Notes: a model not told the origin generated them from the letters alone. 64,000 nt of DNA from Lepas anatifera (GCA_034440635.1 JAOTON010001679.1:434001-498000), one strand, 5' to 3'; positions 21,054-32,731 are shown, numbered from the stretch's first letter. Numbers and translations are program-made.

Positions 21054-21947
21054 TCAAAGGGAGTATGCCTGGAGCAGCCATCGGTTTGAAGAAAAGTTCA
21101 GTTGTGTAGGCCCCTGACGTGGAAACCGTGATGAGCGTATGCAAAAAAGGATGGAACCAGACGTGCCGGTGTGCTGGATGGTGAATTTTATGCTGGTATG
21201 AAACGACTTTATAAAATCAAAGTATGAGTCCAGAAAGTCCTCGCCATGCGTCGAAAACCCCAATACATCATCGATATATCGCATGTAGACATCTAGCTGA
21301 TAACGTGGGCTAGCTAAAATCAGAGATTCCAGCCAGTTCATGAAGATGATAGCCAGTGGGGGATCTACTCTGCTTCCCATAGCGATGCCTTGCGTCTGCC
21401 TATAAAAATATCACCAAACCTGAGGTAGTTATTGGCGAGGCAATGGTCAAGCGGGAACGCGGATGTCTGGGATACTCAGCCCGTATGCGTTGATGCTCCT
21501 ATGTCTCTCAAGAAGACTCAACCGCATCCAAAGACTCCCCAACAGGAATGTTTCCATACAAGTTGGTGACATCCACACTAAAGACGATCCTACCTGCTGG
21601 GAAGCCCGAGGGAAACACAGTGCGAAGCCGGTCAGGGTACTCATCTGTTTTTCAGATGTGCCGGGACAAACGGGAGAAGTTGCGTCGTGATTCGCTCCAG
21701 GAGCCAGGTAAGCTTGTCTAGCGGATCTCCACAGGCAGACAATAGGACGAAGAGATACACCTGGATTGTGATCCTTTGGCAACCCATACAGTTCGGCTGT
21801 GCGGGAACATTGTGGGATTAGTGCTCTCAGAACGCCGTTTGGTAGGATGGCGTCCAAAACAGCGTGCATAAGGCGCTTAGTCTTTGCTTCAATTTTATTG
21901 GCAGGGTTTCTGGGCACTCGCTCATACGCCGAAGTGGTGACCTCCAT
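21054..21947 (-). pseudogene. Penelope-type reverse transcriptase, frameshifted
   Basis: The upstream part reads 'TAELYGLPKDHNPGVSLRP', the LPK-HK-G motif early in Penelope RTs. The later part reads 'MGSRVDPPLAIIFMNWLE', then 'YMRYIDDVLGFSTHGE' with the catalytic YIDD box and 'SFHTSIKFTIQHTG'. Between them the palm is split into different frames ('SLLERHRSINAYGL' is readable at the end of the first part), so several frameshifts occurred. YIDDV is the Penelope version of the universal YXDD. The gene is not functional as it stands. Confidence 0.8.
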
Positions 21948-22186
21948 CTTCCGTGCGTAATCGGCCTTATCCAGGACAAAACCCTTGCACTTGTCAGAAG
22001 GCTTCAGGACTTCTGCTTCTGCTTTAGCATTTTTGGTGTTTTAAGTCTTTTAGCGCTTTTACTGTCTTCTGTTTTATCATCTTTTGGGGTCCTATGTCAT
22101 TGCCACAACGCTCTAAAACTGCATAAACAGATAAGCATGGTAAATGATATCAAATTACCCGATCATTGGATAAAAAAACGTATGTT

Positions 22187-22199
22187 TTAATAAAGCAAT
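22187..22199. other. Target-site duplication left of a SINE
   Basis: TTAATAAAGCAAT here recurs exactly at 22369-22381 on the other side of the SINE body. The 13-bp length is what target-primed reverse transcription produces. Confidence 0.8.
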
Positions 22200-22368
22200 A
22201 AGGGCGCGGTAGTGGAGTGGCTTCCACGCAGCCGACCCGTTTTCAAGGCCCGGCGGCTTCCCTGAACAAGGAGAAAGCTGGCTCCAAAAAAACCCTTCCA
22301 ACAGGGAAAAAGTTGGCGACGCCATATTACCCTGGCAGTTGGCGCGTCGATAAGCCCCAAAAATTGTG
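22200..22368 (+). mobile_element. tRNA-derived SINE with a 13-bp target duplication
   Basis: The head GGGCGCGGTAGTGGAGTGG resembles a polymerase III A box and 'gttttcaaggccc' a decayed B box. The body continues 'cccttccaacaggg', 'agttggcgacgcc', 'ccctggcagttggcgcgtcg', 'aagcccc'. The same body occurs in the SINE at 63572-63754, so this is a family with a shared tail. Noncoding; it would be moved by a LINE that recognises that tail. Confidence 0.8.
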
Positions 22369-22381
22369 TTAATAAAGCAAT

Positions 22382-22744
22382 GAGTAACAGTCAAATGATG
22401 TAGGTTACGGATAAAAATCCCTTTAGCCGTGGATTTATAATTGCTCCATCTTACCTATATTTTATTTTTGACAGGATAGTATGTGCATATGGAAAACTGT
22501 GGTGTTGAACATTAAATCGCGTCTAAATACTAAATAAAATGGACTCAAGACGGTGCTTATGCACTGAAAAAAACAACACCTGGAGCGTAGAATTTCAATC
22601 TGTCTAGTCCCAAAAGTACCCCATTTTTAAGCATTTGTTTAGAATTCTTAGTAAGTCTATTCTAACAACTAGCTTAATTTCAGAATTAAAAGTGTAACAT
22701 TACAAGCGTGTGGTAATTTAATCTCTGTGCTATTTTAGCACAGG
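22382..22744. other. No gene seen
   Basis: AT-rich sequence without coding frames, RNA gene signals or repeats that I can assign. Confidence 0.5.
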
Positions 22745-22880
22745 ACAGTTCTATTCGTGCTGAAAGGTAGCTCATTATACATTTCTCACAGAAATCATGG
22801 AGGTTTTCATGACTTTCGGTAAAAATGTTCCTAATTACACTAAATTCCTGGATTCGACCAAGGTGCCACATTCCCTTTAA
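22745..22880. mobile_element. Truncated TTAA-type MITE (right half)
   Basis: The segment matches the right half of the intact MITE at 45752-46205 ('agaaatcatgga', 'ttttcat', 'taattacactaaa', 'ccaaggtgccacattccct') and ends in TTAA at 22877-22880. The left half is absent. Confidence 0.65.
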
Positions 22881-23225
22881 ACTAGTGACCGAGGCGTCGC
22901 GTTCCGTGCTAGGGTTTGAGAGGCGCGACGGGTACATTAAGACGGGGATCAAGTTTCACAAACTGATGCCAACATCTAATACAAATCATGACATGACCTA
23001 TCCATGAAATAAATATCGGTCGAGTGATTGCAGTGTCTTGTAGTCGTACTGGACTCCCCGTCAATCCGTCACTACCTCGGAGAGCCTTCAGCGATGCATT
23101 TACTATGTAAAGGCACTCAGACATTTCGAGGAAGGGGTTTGAGCCCCTGCCCCCTCCCTCTTACATCCGCCGCTGCAACCGAAATATACCGATCCACTAG
23201 TTGGTATCTATATTCCACCTCCAAC
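22881..23225. other. No gene seen
   Basis: Mixed-composition sequence with no supported gene; a C-rich patch lies at 23140-23165. Confidence 0.4.
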
Positions 23226-23310
23226 CTGTGTTTGGGGTGATCCCCACGCTTCAAACCGCACGTGATCTGCTCTAAAAGCTAGCGCTTAAACCACCGTACG
23301 CTAGCACCAA
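23226..23310 (-). repeat. Possible tRNA-like SINE head or tRNA relic
   Basis: On the minus strand, 'tagcgtacggtgg' is A-box-like and 'ggtttgaagcg' is B-box-like at suitable spacing. A cloverleaf is not convincing. Confidence 0.3.
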
Positions 23311-24048
23311 AGATTTCCCATGGAGACTGCAACGCCAAGTTTCTCAAACATCCATGCATAAATACTCGATATTGCTCATGTTCCCGTGGTTCAATTTCCA
23401 CAAATCTTTCACTTCTGAGTTTCATAAGACCTAGCGCAACAGAAAAACAATGTTAAGGAGCGATCCAAATAATTTCTATTTTTTCACTCCACCCTAGTGC
23501 ACAATGTCATGTTTGTATAAAATGTTCGCATAATGCCAAACCACTCCAATTTTTCGGAAAGACCACGACGTTAAAAATTATTAATCCTATCCGTATACGT
23601 AAAACAAATGAATAGTTTTTCGCTCTCTTCTGGAGCACAACGGCCCCTAAACATGTCAGAGGAGACTGGGTTGGAGATCACTGGCCTCAAAGCTGATACC
23701 CTAGCGCTTCAGTCAAAGTAGGGTTGCTGCAGAGTCCTTTTGGCGCAAATACGGAAAAATTCAGTCGGTGAAGTGATAGGCAGAGAAACTATTTTACTCG
23801 GAGGAGACGTCTAAGTTGGAGGAAGCGGCTTCCGCGTTGGTGTGACCTGGGGATATCAGGGATATCGCTTAAATGTTGGTAGAGAAGTTCCAGAATCGGC
23901 TCAAAGTGGGGGGAGAGGGTGGAACTGCCCCCACACTCTGAAAGTTGGGTCTGACAGCCACCACCACTGCCCCCACGGTTCCTACGCCTATTAGTCAAGG
24001 GTTATGCTCGGGACTTCAGCAGCAGCAGCATGTTTGGGCGTGGCATGC
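23311..24048. other. No gene seen
   Basis: AT-rich first half, then a purine/G-rich segment near 23890-23990. No reading frame or repeat identity is supported. Confidence 0.4.
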
Positions 24049-24895
24049 TTAACACGCGCATTGACGGGGGCGGGTACCCACCCCCTCGGGTTTTTCAGAG
24101 ATATCAGAAAAACGGCAGCGCGTAGCGCCGCCGTACTTGGCATACCTTTTCCCTCATCATTTTTACAACTTCTGTGAAAATTTTAAGGTTAGGTCATCTC
24201 AGGTCAGGTCACCAGTACAGGTCAAGTGACCCGAGCTCAAAACAAGTTTAAGATAGCATAAGTCGGAGCAGGGTGAAGTTATCCGCTTAAAACTCATATC
24301 ACATAATGGCCCCACCGAGTTCTCTAAAATATTTTCCGGTATTTTTGATATCTATGACCTAAGGTCAGGTACGAGGCATGACCTCTCCATTGGAAATACA
24401 AGGGAAAAAATGTTTTTTTACGGAATAACTCAGTAACGGATGGTGATAGAGCATTTATTTTAGCTGCATTAGACTCGCCTGGGCTTTGCAGTTCTAATGA
24501 TATGCATTTTATATAATTTGACCCTGACCTGACCTAAGGTCAGGTCAAATCCTTGATTTGACCTAGCAAGGTCAAATTATATATCATTCGATTCGGCTTG
24601 CTGGAGAGAATTCATATAGTTTAAGTCGTTTTGCTCTATCTTTACTTGTTCAGATGTAATGGCTGAAAACTGAATTTACATGTTATCCCTATGACGGCAT
24701 GTTTTGACATCTCGTGACCTTAAATGTGACCTGACAAAAATGGTTCAAATGTTTTCGATGGAGAAGTGGATGGGCAGCCCAACGTCGTTTACTTTTTTCG
24801 CTACCTACCGTGGTTCTCGAGATCTTAGGGGGGCGGGTACCCGCCCCCCTCGTCAATGCGAAGGTGGCTCAGACCCCCGTCAATGCGCGTATTAA
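24049..24895. mobile_element. GGTCA-rich TTAA-flanked element, complete copy (839 bp)
   Basis: TTAA at 24049-24052 and 24892-24895 flank the inverted ends CACGCGCATTGACGGGGGC and CCCCCGTCAATGCGCGTA. The interior has the CGGCAGCGCGTAGCGCCGCCG-type hairpin (split here by wording, near 24110-24132) and about two dozen GGTCA/TGACC words, including back-to-back inverted groups near 24525-24590. No protein is encoded. It is best seen as a non-autonomous piggyBac-type element, because of the strict TTAA flanks. Confidence 0.7.
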
Positions 24896-25390
24896 AATAC
24901 GTGAGAAACAGTGTTAAAAACTTCAGTGCTGCTTGAAAACAGCTCTTCAAGAGTGTTTATACAATCCAAATCGCAATTGTTTCTCACCTTTCGCGTTGCT
25001 GCTCATCTTCCGGTCGCCGAGGAAATCAGTAGGTATTCACTTACCATGCCATACTGTTAGCGGCATCTATGGAGATCCATTGCAAACTCAACTCAAAACG
25101 GAAATATTTAACGAAGTGTGCAAGTTATAACAACAAGAACAAAGCGAATGAAACAACAACGAATTACCAGCCCAGTGCAATTTCGGTAATATGGGTCAAT
25201 GGCGAGCCAAAAAGTGGAAAATTGAGCAAAATGAAAAAAAACTTTCAACTTGACTGGGCCACCTAAAGTTGTTTTCGAAAATTGCATTTCTGATGAGTGC
25301 ATCGTAATCAGCACCAAAAAGTGCTTCAAATGAGCGGCAATCCGTTACTTCCAATGAAAAAAGCTAGCTCGGGACCAGACCACCGCACAG
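24896..25390. other. No gene seen
   Basis: AT-rich sequence; no coding or RNA features supported. Confidence 0.4.
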
Positions 25391-25522
25391 AATGGTGCGT
25401 CATTAGTATGGTTATGGTTATTAGTATTGTATGGTGCGTCATTAGTATAGTTATGGTTATTAGTATTGTATGGTGCATCATTGGTATGGTTATGGTTATT
25501 AGTATTGTATGGTGCGTCATCG
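25391..25522. repeat. 39-bp minisatellite, about 3.3 copies
   Basis: Units start at 25392, 25431, 25470 and 25509 and contain 'atggtgcgtcattagtat' and 'ggttatggttattagtatt'. The period is 13 codons, so a repeating peptide appears in translation, but nothing around it looks like a gene. Confidence 0.8.
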
Positions 25523-27503
25523 ATACCGGAGGCAAAGTGGCAGGGTTAGGTTTTACGGGGGACACCATTAGAAGTAAGAAAACCGCATTAGTTCTGAAAT
25601 ATGAATCGAATCAGCTGCATCTTGCTCTTTTGATGTTTCTGAGCAGGGACCCGATATCCTCAACCCTGGCGGATTTAGGTGAACATTAGTTGTTGCAAAA
25701 CATAGCACCACTTTCAAAGATAAAGTTTTTTTAGGTCAAGTTTATACCGAAAAGAAACCCCAAAACACCGTGTCTGTAATCAAAGTATTCACGTGGCGTA
25801 TTAAAGCTGGGCGCATTTATCACCTGCACATTTCCATCTCCGCATGGATGTATAACATCCGACTCTACCGCGTCGGTGCTGTAAAAGCGTACTGCGTCTC
25901 TTCATTCACGCCACGAAACTATGCACGAAGGAATACGATCAGAATATAAACAGGAATTCGAAAGGTTATCAGGAACCTGGTAACAAGACAATCAGTTGAG
26001 TCGAACGTTGTTCTCTAGCACTCTCTCAGAAATAATGTTTTACATTGAAGTGAACTGGATGCAAGAGTATGTACCCGTGTTGTTTGCGTTGTATGAGACA
26101 CTAAACTTCAAAGCTAACGTAAAAGTCACGTGTCGATTTTAGGTGTAGAATAGCTTCCCCATGCTTCAGCAGAGCACAGATGAAGCCATTTCTATTTTCT
26201 GACATCATCGCACTCGAAGGCACCGTTACTGTCTTCACAACTCTTTCGACAGCCTGTGAGTGTGCTGGGTACTGGGGTACTTGCAGCGGTTCGTTGATCA
26301 GTCGCTGGACTTGTTCACGTTATTTACCTGGCATGGTTCAAGGCGCGGATCCTCTGCCACGCCAGGCTTTCTGGAACACTGCCACGCCGGACGGAGGTAG
26401 TCAGACCAAGCAGAGGTAAAAAAGTCCGAACGTGCCAACATAATCGGGGAAGATCTTCAGCTGCCGGGTTGTCTGTACATTTTCATTCTTCCTCTACTGC
26501 AGTATTTCTATTCTTCAGACATGTAAACATTATGCCTTAGGCACTTTTGAGCTGCTTATTTTCCTTCTTTGTGGACTATTTGATCATTGGACATTTAGAT
26601 AGTTATTCATTGGGACGTTCAGGGTCTTTGACTTTTTGACTCTTCTTAGGCCTCTTTGTTCTTGAGGTCGAATTAAAATGTCGACTATTTGAACAGTTGA
26701 CTATTTGAATATCGCGTTAATTCACATACCTGTGTTCCTTCTGCTTCATTATTTTCACTGGCGCTAGCACTAGCAAAAAACTGCTTTCAGCCATTCTAAA
26801 CAAATCAGGAGCCGGGGCAGATTTCGGGGGCGGTCGGGCCAGGGTCCCTGGGGACTGTCGAAGTGAATCCGTTCGCATCCCGGTGGAAAGAATTGGCATC
26901 CGGTGAATCCCGGCTGAAAAGCTGGTGCACGCGTTGCAAATATTTATAGAGCACAACGTAAGTGCGCTGGTATCGTCTATATAGTTGTTTAGGCTGTCGA
27001 TTTGAACCTCGCGGTGAAGAAGGTGTATATGACAGGAGTAAGGTAGCATAGTAAGGATACTGGGATTGGTTGGGGGCGCATACTCGATGCTCCTACGTGC
27101 GGCACCCAGCCCATTAATATTGTTGTTGCATTGCTCGGGCATTATGGGTGATTTTGTTGTGTACCTACCCTGGTTTTATTATTGCAACATCAGCAAGATG
27201 GTCATGAGCATGGCAGGTTTGGATGCCTACTCAGTACATTTCCGCTGGCCAATTGTTATTTTTTACATTTCAATTGTTTCGCTGGCCGTATCTTCCTTTA
27301 AATGTTTCAATGGACACAGTTGTAATTTTTACAGAGAGCATCTCATGCTCTGTGTAGGAAGTACCTATATAGTACACTTTCATTGGGTCTTTCATTCCCC
27401 ATATGTCATCAAGCTGAAACCTGGAAAACTTTTAAACCGGCCAGTTAACTTCTATAATTTGGAAAAATATACTTAGCTTAGCAATTGAACAATATTGAGC
27501 TTA
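25523..27503. other. No gene seen
   Basis: About 2 kb of ordinary non-repetitive-looking sequence. Short frames, such as the one at 26180-26419, have no recognisable domain and no convincing splice context. Confidence 0.4.
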
Positions 27504-27640
27504 GCCGCCCCAGAAGCTCAGTTGCCGCCCAGGTAGCTCAGTTGGTAGAGCGTTGGGCTCCGGCCCGCTACTCAGAACCACGCAGTGGCAGTGCATGTCC
27601 AGGCTTGGGATCGGTTCCCCTGAGACGCTCCGGCGCTCAA
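27504..27640 (+). repeat. tRNA-like SINE head
   Basis: GGTAGCTCAGTTGGTAGAGCG is an almost perfect tRNA D-arm/A-box, with 'gccgcccaggtagctcagttg' partly duplicated just before it at 27504-27523 (runs split here). The anticodon arm does not close properly and the B box is weak, so a SINE or tRNA relic is likelier than a working tRNA. Confidence 0.45.
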
Positions 27641-27727
27641 TAGTTTACCCGACGTACAGGTCGGCTGGCAACTGACAGGTGAGAGGGCGACCTGAGCAGG
27701 GCGGCCGTCCCTGTGCTTTGTGGGACG

Positions 27728-27762
27728 TTAAAGGGACATTGTCGCAAAAATTTTTATTGGCT
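27728..27762 (+). repeat. TTAA plus terminal motif of a TTAA-type element (left-type end)
   Basis: TTAA is followed by AGGGACATTGTCGCAAAAA. The same motif in inverted orientation occurs at 34240-34274. The two may be ends of one large disrupted element or of two unrelated copies; the sequences inside them do not match beyond about 32 bp. Confidence 0.45.
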
Positions 27763-30289
27763 AGATCAAAAGGTTGCAAAAAGTTGTTTCAGAAGTCATT
27801 TTCTCATTTTTGCAAATTCAGGCTCAAAATGCCTCAAAATCGGCCTCAAAGTCAACATTTATAGACGACTTTACCGAGTCCTTATGGTATCGATAAAATG
27901 ACGTAGTCCGGGCTGTGGCTTTCCATTTCTATACCAAAGAATGTAAAAATTTCAATCGAAGCATTTTGGTAGCTAAACCTGAGATATAGAAAAATTATTT
28001 TATAAAAATAACTTTCCAAAACGCTTTTGAATAGGAAATATAGAACTTTAAAGAAATACCATCAACCAATCAGAAGCCCAGTCCTTATAGGATCTGGTCA
28101 CGTGGGCTTATCTTACATCAATGTGATGTCATCACGGCTTTCAACGAGTTATCGATATTTACCATTTTAAAAGCCGCGGCAAACACGGAGATATGAATAC
28201 AAATTCTATAAGACTTATTAGCGCTGCGGCCAGGCCCGATCACTCTAAAGATTATAATTAATAATTGTTCGTTATTGCATGATTGCATTGCAGCGACAAT
28301 GTTACAAGAAAAAGATACGGGTAGCGCGATCCAGAAGAGCCTCTTTTGAGGCATGACAAAAGGTTTTGGTGGTTTTAAGGACGAGGAGATTGTCGCCGGT
28401 CCGGTCTCGTGATCAACAAAACAATATCGTCGGTTATCTGTACGTAAAATATTTAGAGCATTTGATGTGGTCAATTGAGATTTTCTCAGAGGAAAAAATG
28501 TATGAGTGAAAAGTTAATGAAACAATTTTAATTTTTGCCATCCATCGTTGCTGGGCACCAATGCTTATTGAGGTTTTGTGTAGTGAGTGTAGTGAGTTAG
28601 TCAGGCACTAATCCCATCAAATATGGGCAATGCATTTAATGTTTCTGTTGTGCATTAATTAGGTTCACGAAGTTGGCAGAAAGCAAATTGTATGCTTAAT
28701 TGATAACTATTCATTTTGGCCCGCTATTATAGCTGTGGTCTCATTCAGTCTGTCGACACCAATCAGCGAGCAGCATTGAGTCGATGTCACATGACTATAG
28801 CCTCTCCCTGAGAACAAATCATAGAACCAATTGTAGATTTACAGGCTGAAAACCTGCTGTGGTGCTGCTGGATGAAACAGTAAAAGCAGAACAGTGGCAG
28901 CGCACTATTTTGTGATTGGTAGATAAGTATTCTGGTTGATTTTTGTTTGATAAGCAGTAGCACATACTAGAGGCAGTCGCGGCTCTGATATTTCTTTTCT
29001 AGAGGAGAGGCTCGAGGGCCTGCAGACAGGACTGTGCTGACAGATGGAACAAGGCTTATGAGTAGTGTCAATGCCAAAAAATCCTTATTTTATTGTTGCA
29101 CAGGTCAACTTGTGTACCAAAATGGGTGAAAATGATTGGCGATGACAATTTTCCAATGATTGTTTAGGCATATTATTTTTTAATGTCCCATATTCGCTCT
29201 CTTTTTGGTCTAACTTTCTATTTACAATATCTGTGCCTTCTAGTAAAATTCTATATCAAGCTTGTAATTTGAATTACAAATTTTTACCTGTTACAAATAC
29301 TAGTTCTGCACAATGTGTGCATGCTAGTGCATTTTCTGCTTAGTTTACCTTCTTTAAAGTATGAAAATGTTTTTGATAATTTCACATATTGAAACAGATT
29401 TTACCATTTATTTTGGTACCATGCAGTACATAATAGTTTGTGTACTCTTATCCACTTCTCGGATGAAGTTACTCATATTTCAAGTGCTACTGTTTGTTTC
29501 CAGACATGAAAGTGGGTGTAGCATGAATTCATCCATCTGCCCTCTGCAAATGCCCATCTGCATGTTTTTTTTATAATTGCTATTTAAAATAAACTGAAGA
29601 AAAACTAGGATAAGATGTATTATGATTTGAAACACTAGGAATGTACCCAGCCAATACAAAAATATAATTGTGAACAAAGAGTATGGATAGACATATAGGA
29701 ATGACAGGAGGGCAATCTTGGGTGATGCAATTTTTTGTGTTTTCCTAGAGGAATATGTGAAAGATTAGGCTGGTCACTTCAGAGAGAAAATTTTTTTACT
29801 AGAAAACCTGTCTTTTGTAGCTGCTGTGTATCATCAAACTATCATCCCAATCAATGGACCAGCTTGTGTATGATCATTTGGTTTGTTACTTTGAATGGGA
29901 TGAACCCAATCAGACCGATTCTTCCATAGACCTGAAATTTGAAATATTTGTTTTCTATTGTGGGCCAGTTTGGAAATAAAGTATTATAATTTATAAAAAA
30001 TCATGATTTTGCATGGTTCCACCCAACCCCTCCAAAAACCCATGATCTAGAGTATAGATCGTCTTTGGGGACGTCTTTCTTCTTGAATATATATATATAA
30101 TATTTTTTATATGTTTAAAACAAGATGCAATGATATCTTGTTTGCTTTCATTGTGAGCTTGTGATATTTTATTTGTACCCTTTATTGGTCCCATCTGTTC
30201 CTGCTGTGAAAATGTCTTCTAATTTAAGAAGGGGCTACCCCAGAAAGCTGAATGCAAAACAGAAATAATCAGGTGCTGCCCCTCGACAG
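27763..30289. other. No gene seen
   Basis: AT-rich sequence of about 2.5 kb. No transposon protein, RNA gene or convincing exon is visible. Short frames on either strand have no family resemblance. Confidence 0.4.
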
Positions 30290-30465
30290 TGAGTGACTAT
30301 CGCCATTTACGCCTGCTGCTGGAAGACAAGCTTCAGAGGACGAGCAATGGAATCCTAGAGTTGGCAGAGTACCACAGCCAGCAGTTTTCTGCATTGAACA
30401 CGAACCTGTCTGAGTGCACCTCGGTCGTCTACCTGTGTGCCCGCAGTATACGTTCATGTGTGTGC
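30290..30465 (+). CDS. Possible internal exon of an unknown host gene
   Basis: An open segment of 176 nt lies between an acceptor-like CGACAG and a perfect donor GTAAGT at 30466-30471. It would encode about 58 residues starting 'SDYRHLRLLLEDKLQRTSNG' and ending 'CARSIRSCVC', an amphipathic, helix-like composition unlike the AT-rich surroundings. The pyrimidine tract before the acceptor is poor and no partner exons are visible nearby. I recognise no domain. It could be a chance frame. Confidence 0.3.
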
Positions 30466-30471
30466 GTAAGT

Positions 30472-32280
30472 GGTATTTATCGCCGTATATCAAGGCACAT
30501 CCTCTGAGGACCTCAGTAAAACATACCATTAAAAGTACTTTTTAGCTTCAAGGTAAAAAAAACACGTAATGCAACAGGTCTTTATAGTAAAAAATCAAGT
30601 GGTCAGATTTAGTTGGTGGTCGTAAGTGTGAAAGTCGGCGAAAATGATAAGTGACTACTTTGGGCTCACACTATTGCGGTGAAAATTTTATCAAATCGTG
30701 TAGCACTTATTGTGGACAGATGCAAAATCTGTTATGCTTTTGATGTACGCTCAGTATTTGGTTCGCTCCCACCCTTCTTAGAGTGCACTTCAAGGACTGG
30801 AAGCTAGAAGCCGCATACCCACTGGTGGGTTCAGGGAAAAATTTACTTTCCTCCCAAACTCTGCGATTTTCGCCGATCTTTAAAACATTTTTATTCACGA
30901 TTTTGAACCCTGTCTTCCCCCCCACAAAAAAACATTGGCCTGGATCCATCACTGACGTACTGAGTTATATCCTCTAGTTCACGTTGCACTCGGAAGATTG
31001 CTCTTTGGGGACTCGCAGACCTGATTGTTGCACGCGTTTCTCACCTGCCGAGGGTTATCACTGGCTTTTAATTTCCTGGTAGGTTATATTTTTTCATGTT
31101 TTTGTGAGTCTGAATATAAGCCTCATTGATCAACTGATATCTGTTGGTTTTTAAAAGTAGATGAATCTTGCATTGCGCAGCCGAGGAGCATGATTATAAA
31201 TTGGTAAGATGTTTCATGGCTTTGCCTCTCGAATTCCTGATTAATGGAGCCTGTGATCACACTGTGATCACATATTCGGGCACAGCCCCTCGTCAGAATC
31301 CTCATAATACAATAAGCGAAAACGTGTGGGCAGTGTGACCAAGGCTTGAAATTTAGATCTGATATGGAACTCGGTTGCTGAAATAATGTAGTTCAGTACT
31401 GGAATATTCGAATATTGGAACTCGATTCGAGGATATCCTAGCACTCTGACTAAACATTTATGTGTTCACCTATTATATTATGAGAATTGTGGTGAAGGGA
31501 TGTACCTGAATATTTATCAGTGTATTAGCCCCATTTTGCAACCATGATTCGAGGAGGCTGGTCATGAAACGTCTTATCAACGTAGATAATCTAATAAACA
31601 ATCTAATAAAAATAACGGTTAATATACTATTTTATATAATAATATGATGTTATATGAAGTGCTTCTGCGACTTTTATGAGAAAGGACCGTTTCCAAACTC
31701 CGAAGTATTAAAAATAAAAGCTTATCATTTTCATAAACAAATGTCATTCAAGATGCCAGCAGCTTGCTTGTCTTAAAGCCGCAATGCGTGTTCTTAGGTT
31801 TAGGCTCCGTCACTACCAATGTTTAGATTAATTGTAGAATCCTTTTTATTTAATACGAACTGTTCCAGGTTAGAATTTTGAGGTATATTTTCTTGATGCA
31901 CCCGGATCAGAAACTAACTCAACTTGAAGTCATAAAGGATGTATTCTTAAATCTTGTACATCTATATACAAAAAATTGAACTAGCTACCACCACGGACAG
32001 AGAAGTGAGGTGGTCAGTCCATCTCCAACCTGCAGCACACAACAAACGTTCCCCCTGAAACAAAAAGTGATCAGGTTTGGGTTCGTGGTGCGTTCCACAC
32101 TTGGTGGCTGCACATATATTTTGCTAGTTCATCCAAGGATCGTGGTGACTGCTCTTTGGTTCCCCAGTTCTGACGCATATCAAGAGTTATTCTTCCTTAT
32201 CACATTCAGCTATTCTCCGGTTCTCTAGACTACGTGTTTTATATTCTCCGGGGACCAAAGGATTAAAATTATGTCAAATA
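30472..32280. other. No gene seen
   Basis: AT-rich and apparently single-copy within the window. No coding region or repeat family is identified. Confidence 0.4.
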
Positions 32281-32289
32281 TTTAGATGT

Positions 32290-32690
32290 CGACGGACACA
32301 TTAATCTGATTGATTGATTGAGTGTTCCGGCCATACGGGGGAGGGCGCCCTTGTAGGCGCCCCAACCGCCGCAGGAACATCGCCAGCCGTTGCGGGTCCG
32401 CCAGCGCCTCCCGGATGGGCGGGTCGTCCCGTCGAAATATGTCCCAGCGCAGGTCAGTGCACGCAGGGCACTGGGTCAGAAGCTGGTGGAGGGCCTCGTC
32501 CTCTCCGTCGTCGCATTCCCGGCACGTGGCTTCCGGGTCCAGGCCGATCCTCTTTCGGTAGCTGCACAGGAGAAAGGAGTGGCCAGTGCGCAGGCCCCCG
32601 CCTCCACACTCTCCTGCCGTGAAAGGCCCAGACGGTCTTTTAGGGTGGTCCGTCCTGGGACACCGCCACATTTAATCTCGAACACGTTTT
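32290..32690 (-). pseudogene. LINE ORF2 C-terminal end with zinc knuckle and 3' tail
   Basis: On the minus strand about 100 residues read 'LRTGHSFLLCSYRKRIGLD', then 'CRECDDGEDEALHQLLTQC' (a C-x2-C...H-x4-C knuckle), then 'RLAMFLRRLGRL'. This is the C-terminal tail of LINEs that carry an RNase H domain. The plus-strand copy ending at 38387 has the same tail ('AAFIRRLGRL'), so both belong to one family. The 3' end on this strand is a TCAATCAATCAATC repeat, a normal LINE tail. Everything upstream is lost, a typical 5' truncation. Confidence 0.75.
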
Positions 32691-32731
32691 ATCTCGTACG
32701 GATTAAGGTTTTATCTCCTTGTTTTACCAGA

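Larger units (their letters stand above)
19858..22110 (-). mobile_element. Penelope-like retroelement with terminal inverted repeats, decayed
   Basis: On the minus strand the order is RT, linker, GIY-YIG endonuclease, then a 3' region. The ends are inverted copies about 85-90 bp long: 19858-19944 matches the reverse complement of 22024-22110, sharing the central 'agcgcttttactgtcttctg'. A degraded hammerhead-like core (CTGACGA) lies at 20090-20102 on the minus strand. Penelope-like elements usually show direct pseudo-LTRs, so an inverted arrangement is notable; the copy at 38507-39748 has the same layout. Confidence 0.75.

Noticed and set aside
26180..26419. 79-codon exon candidate
   Set aside because: Composition and boundaries are no better than chance and no homology was recognised.
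27524..27640. Functional tRNA gene
   Set aside because: The D-arm is good but the anticodon arm and B box do not fold; a SINE head is likelier.
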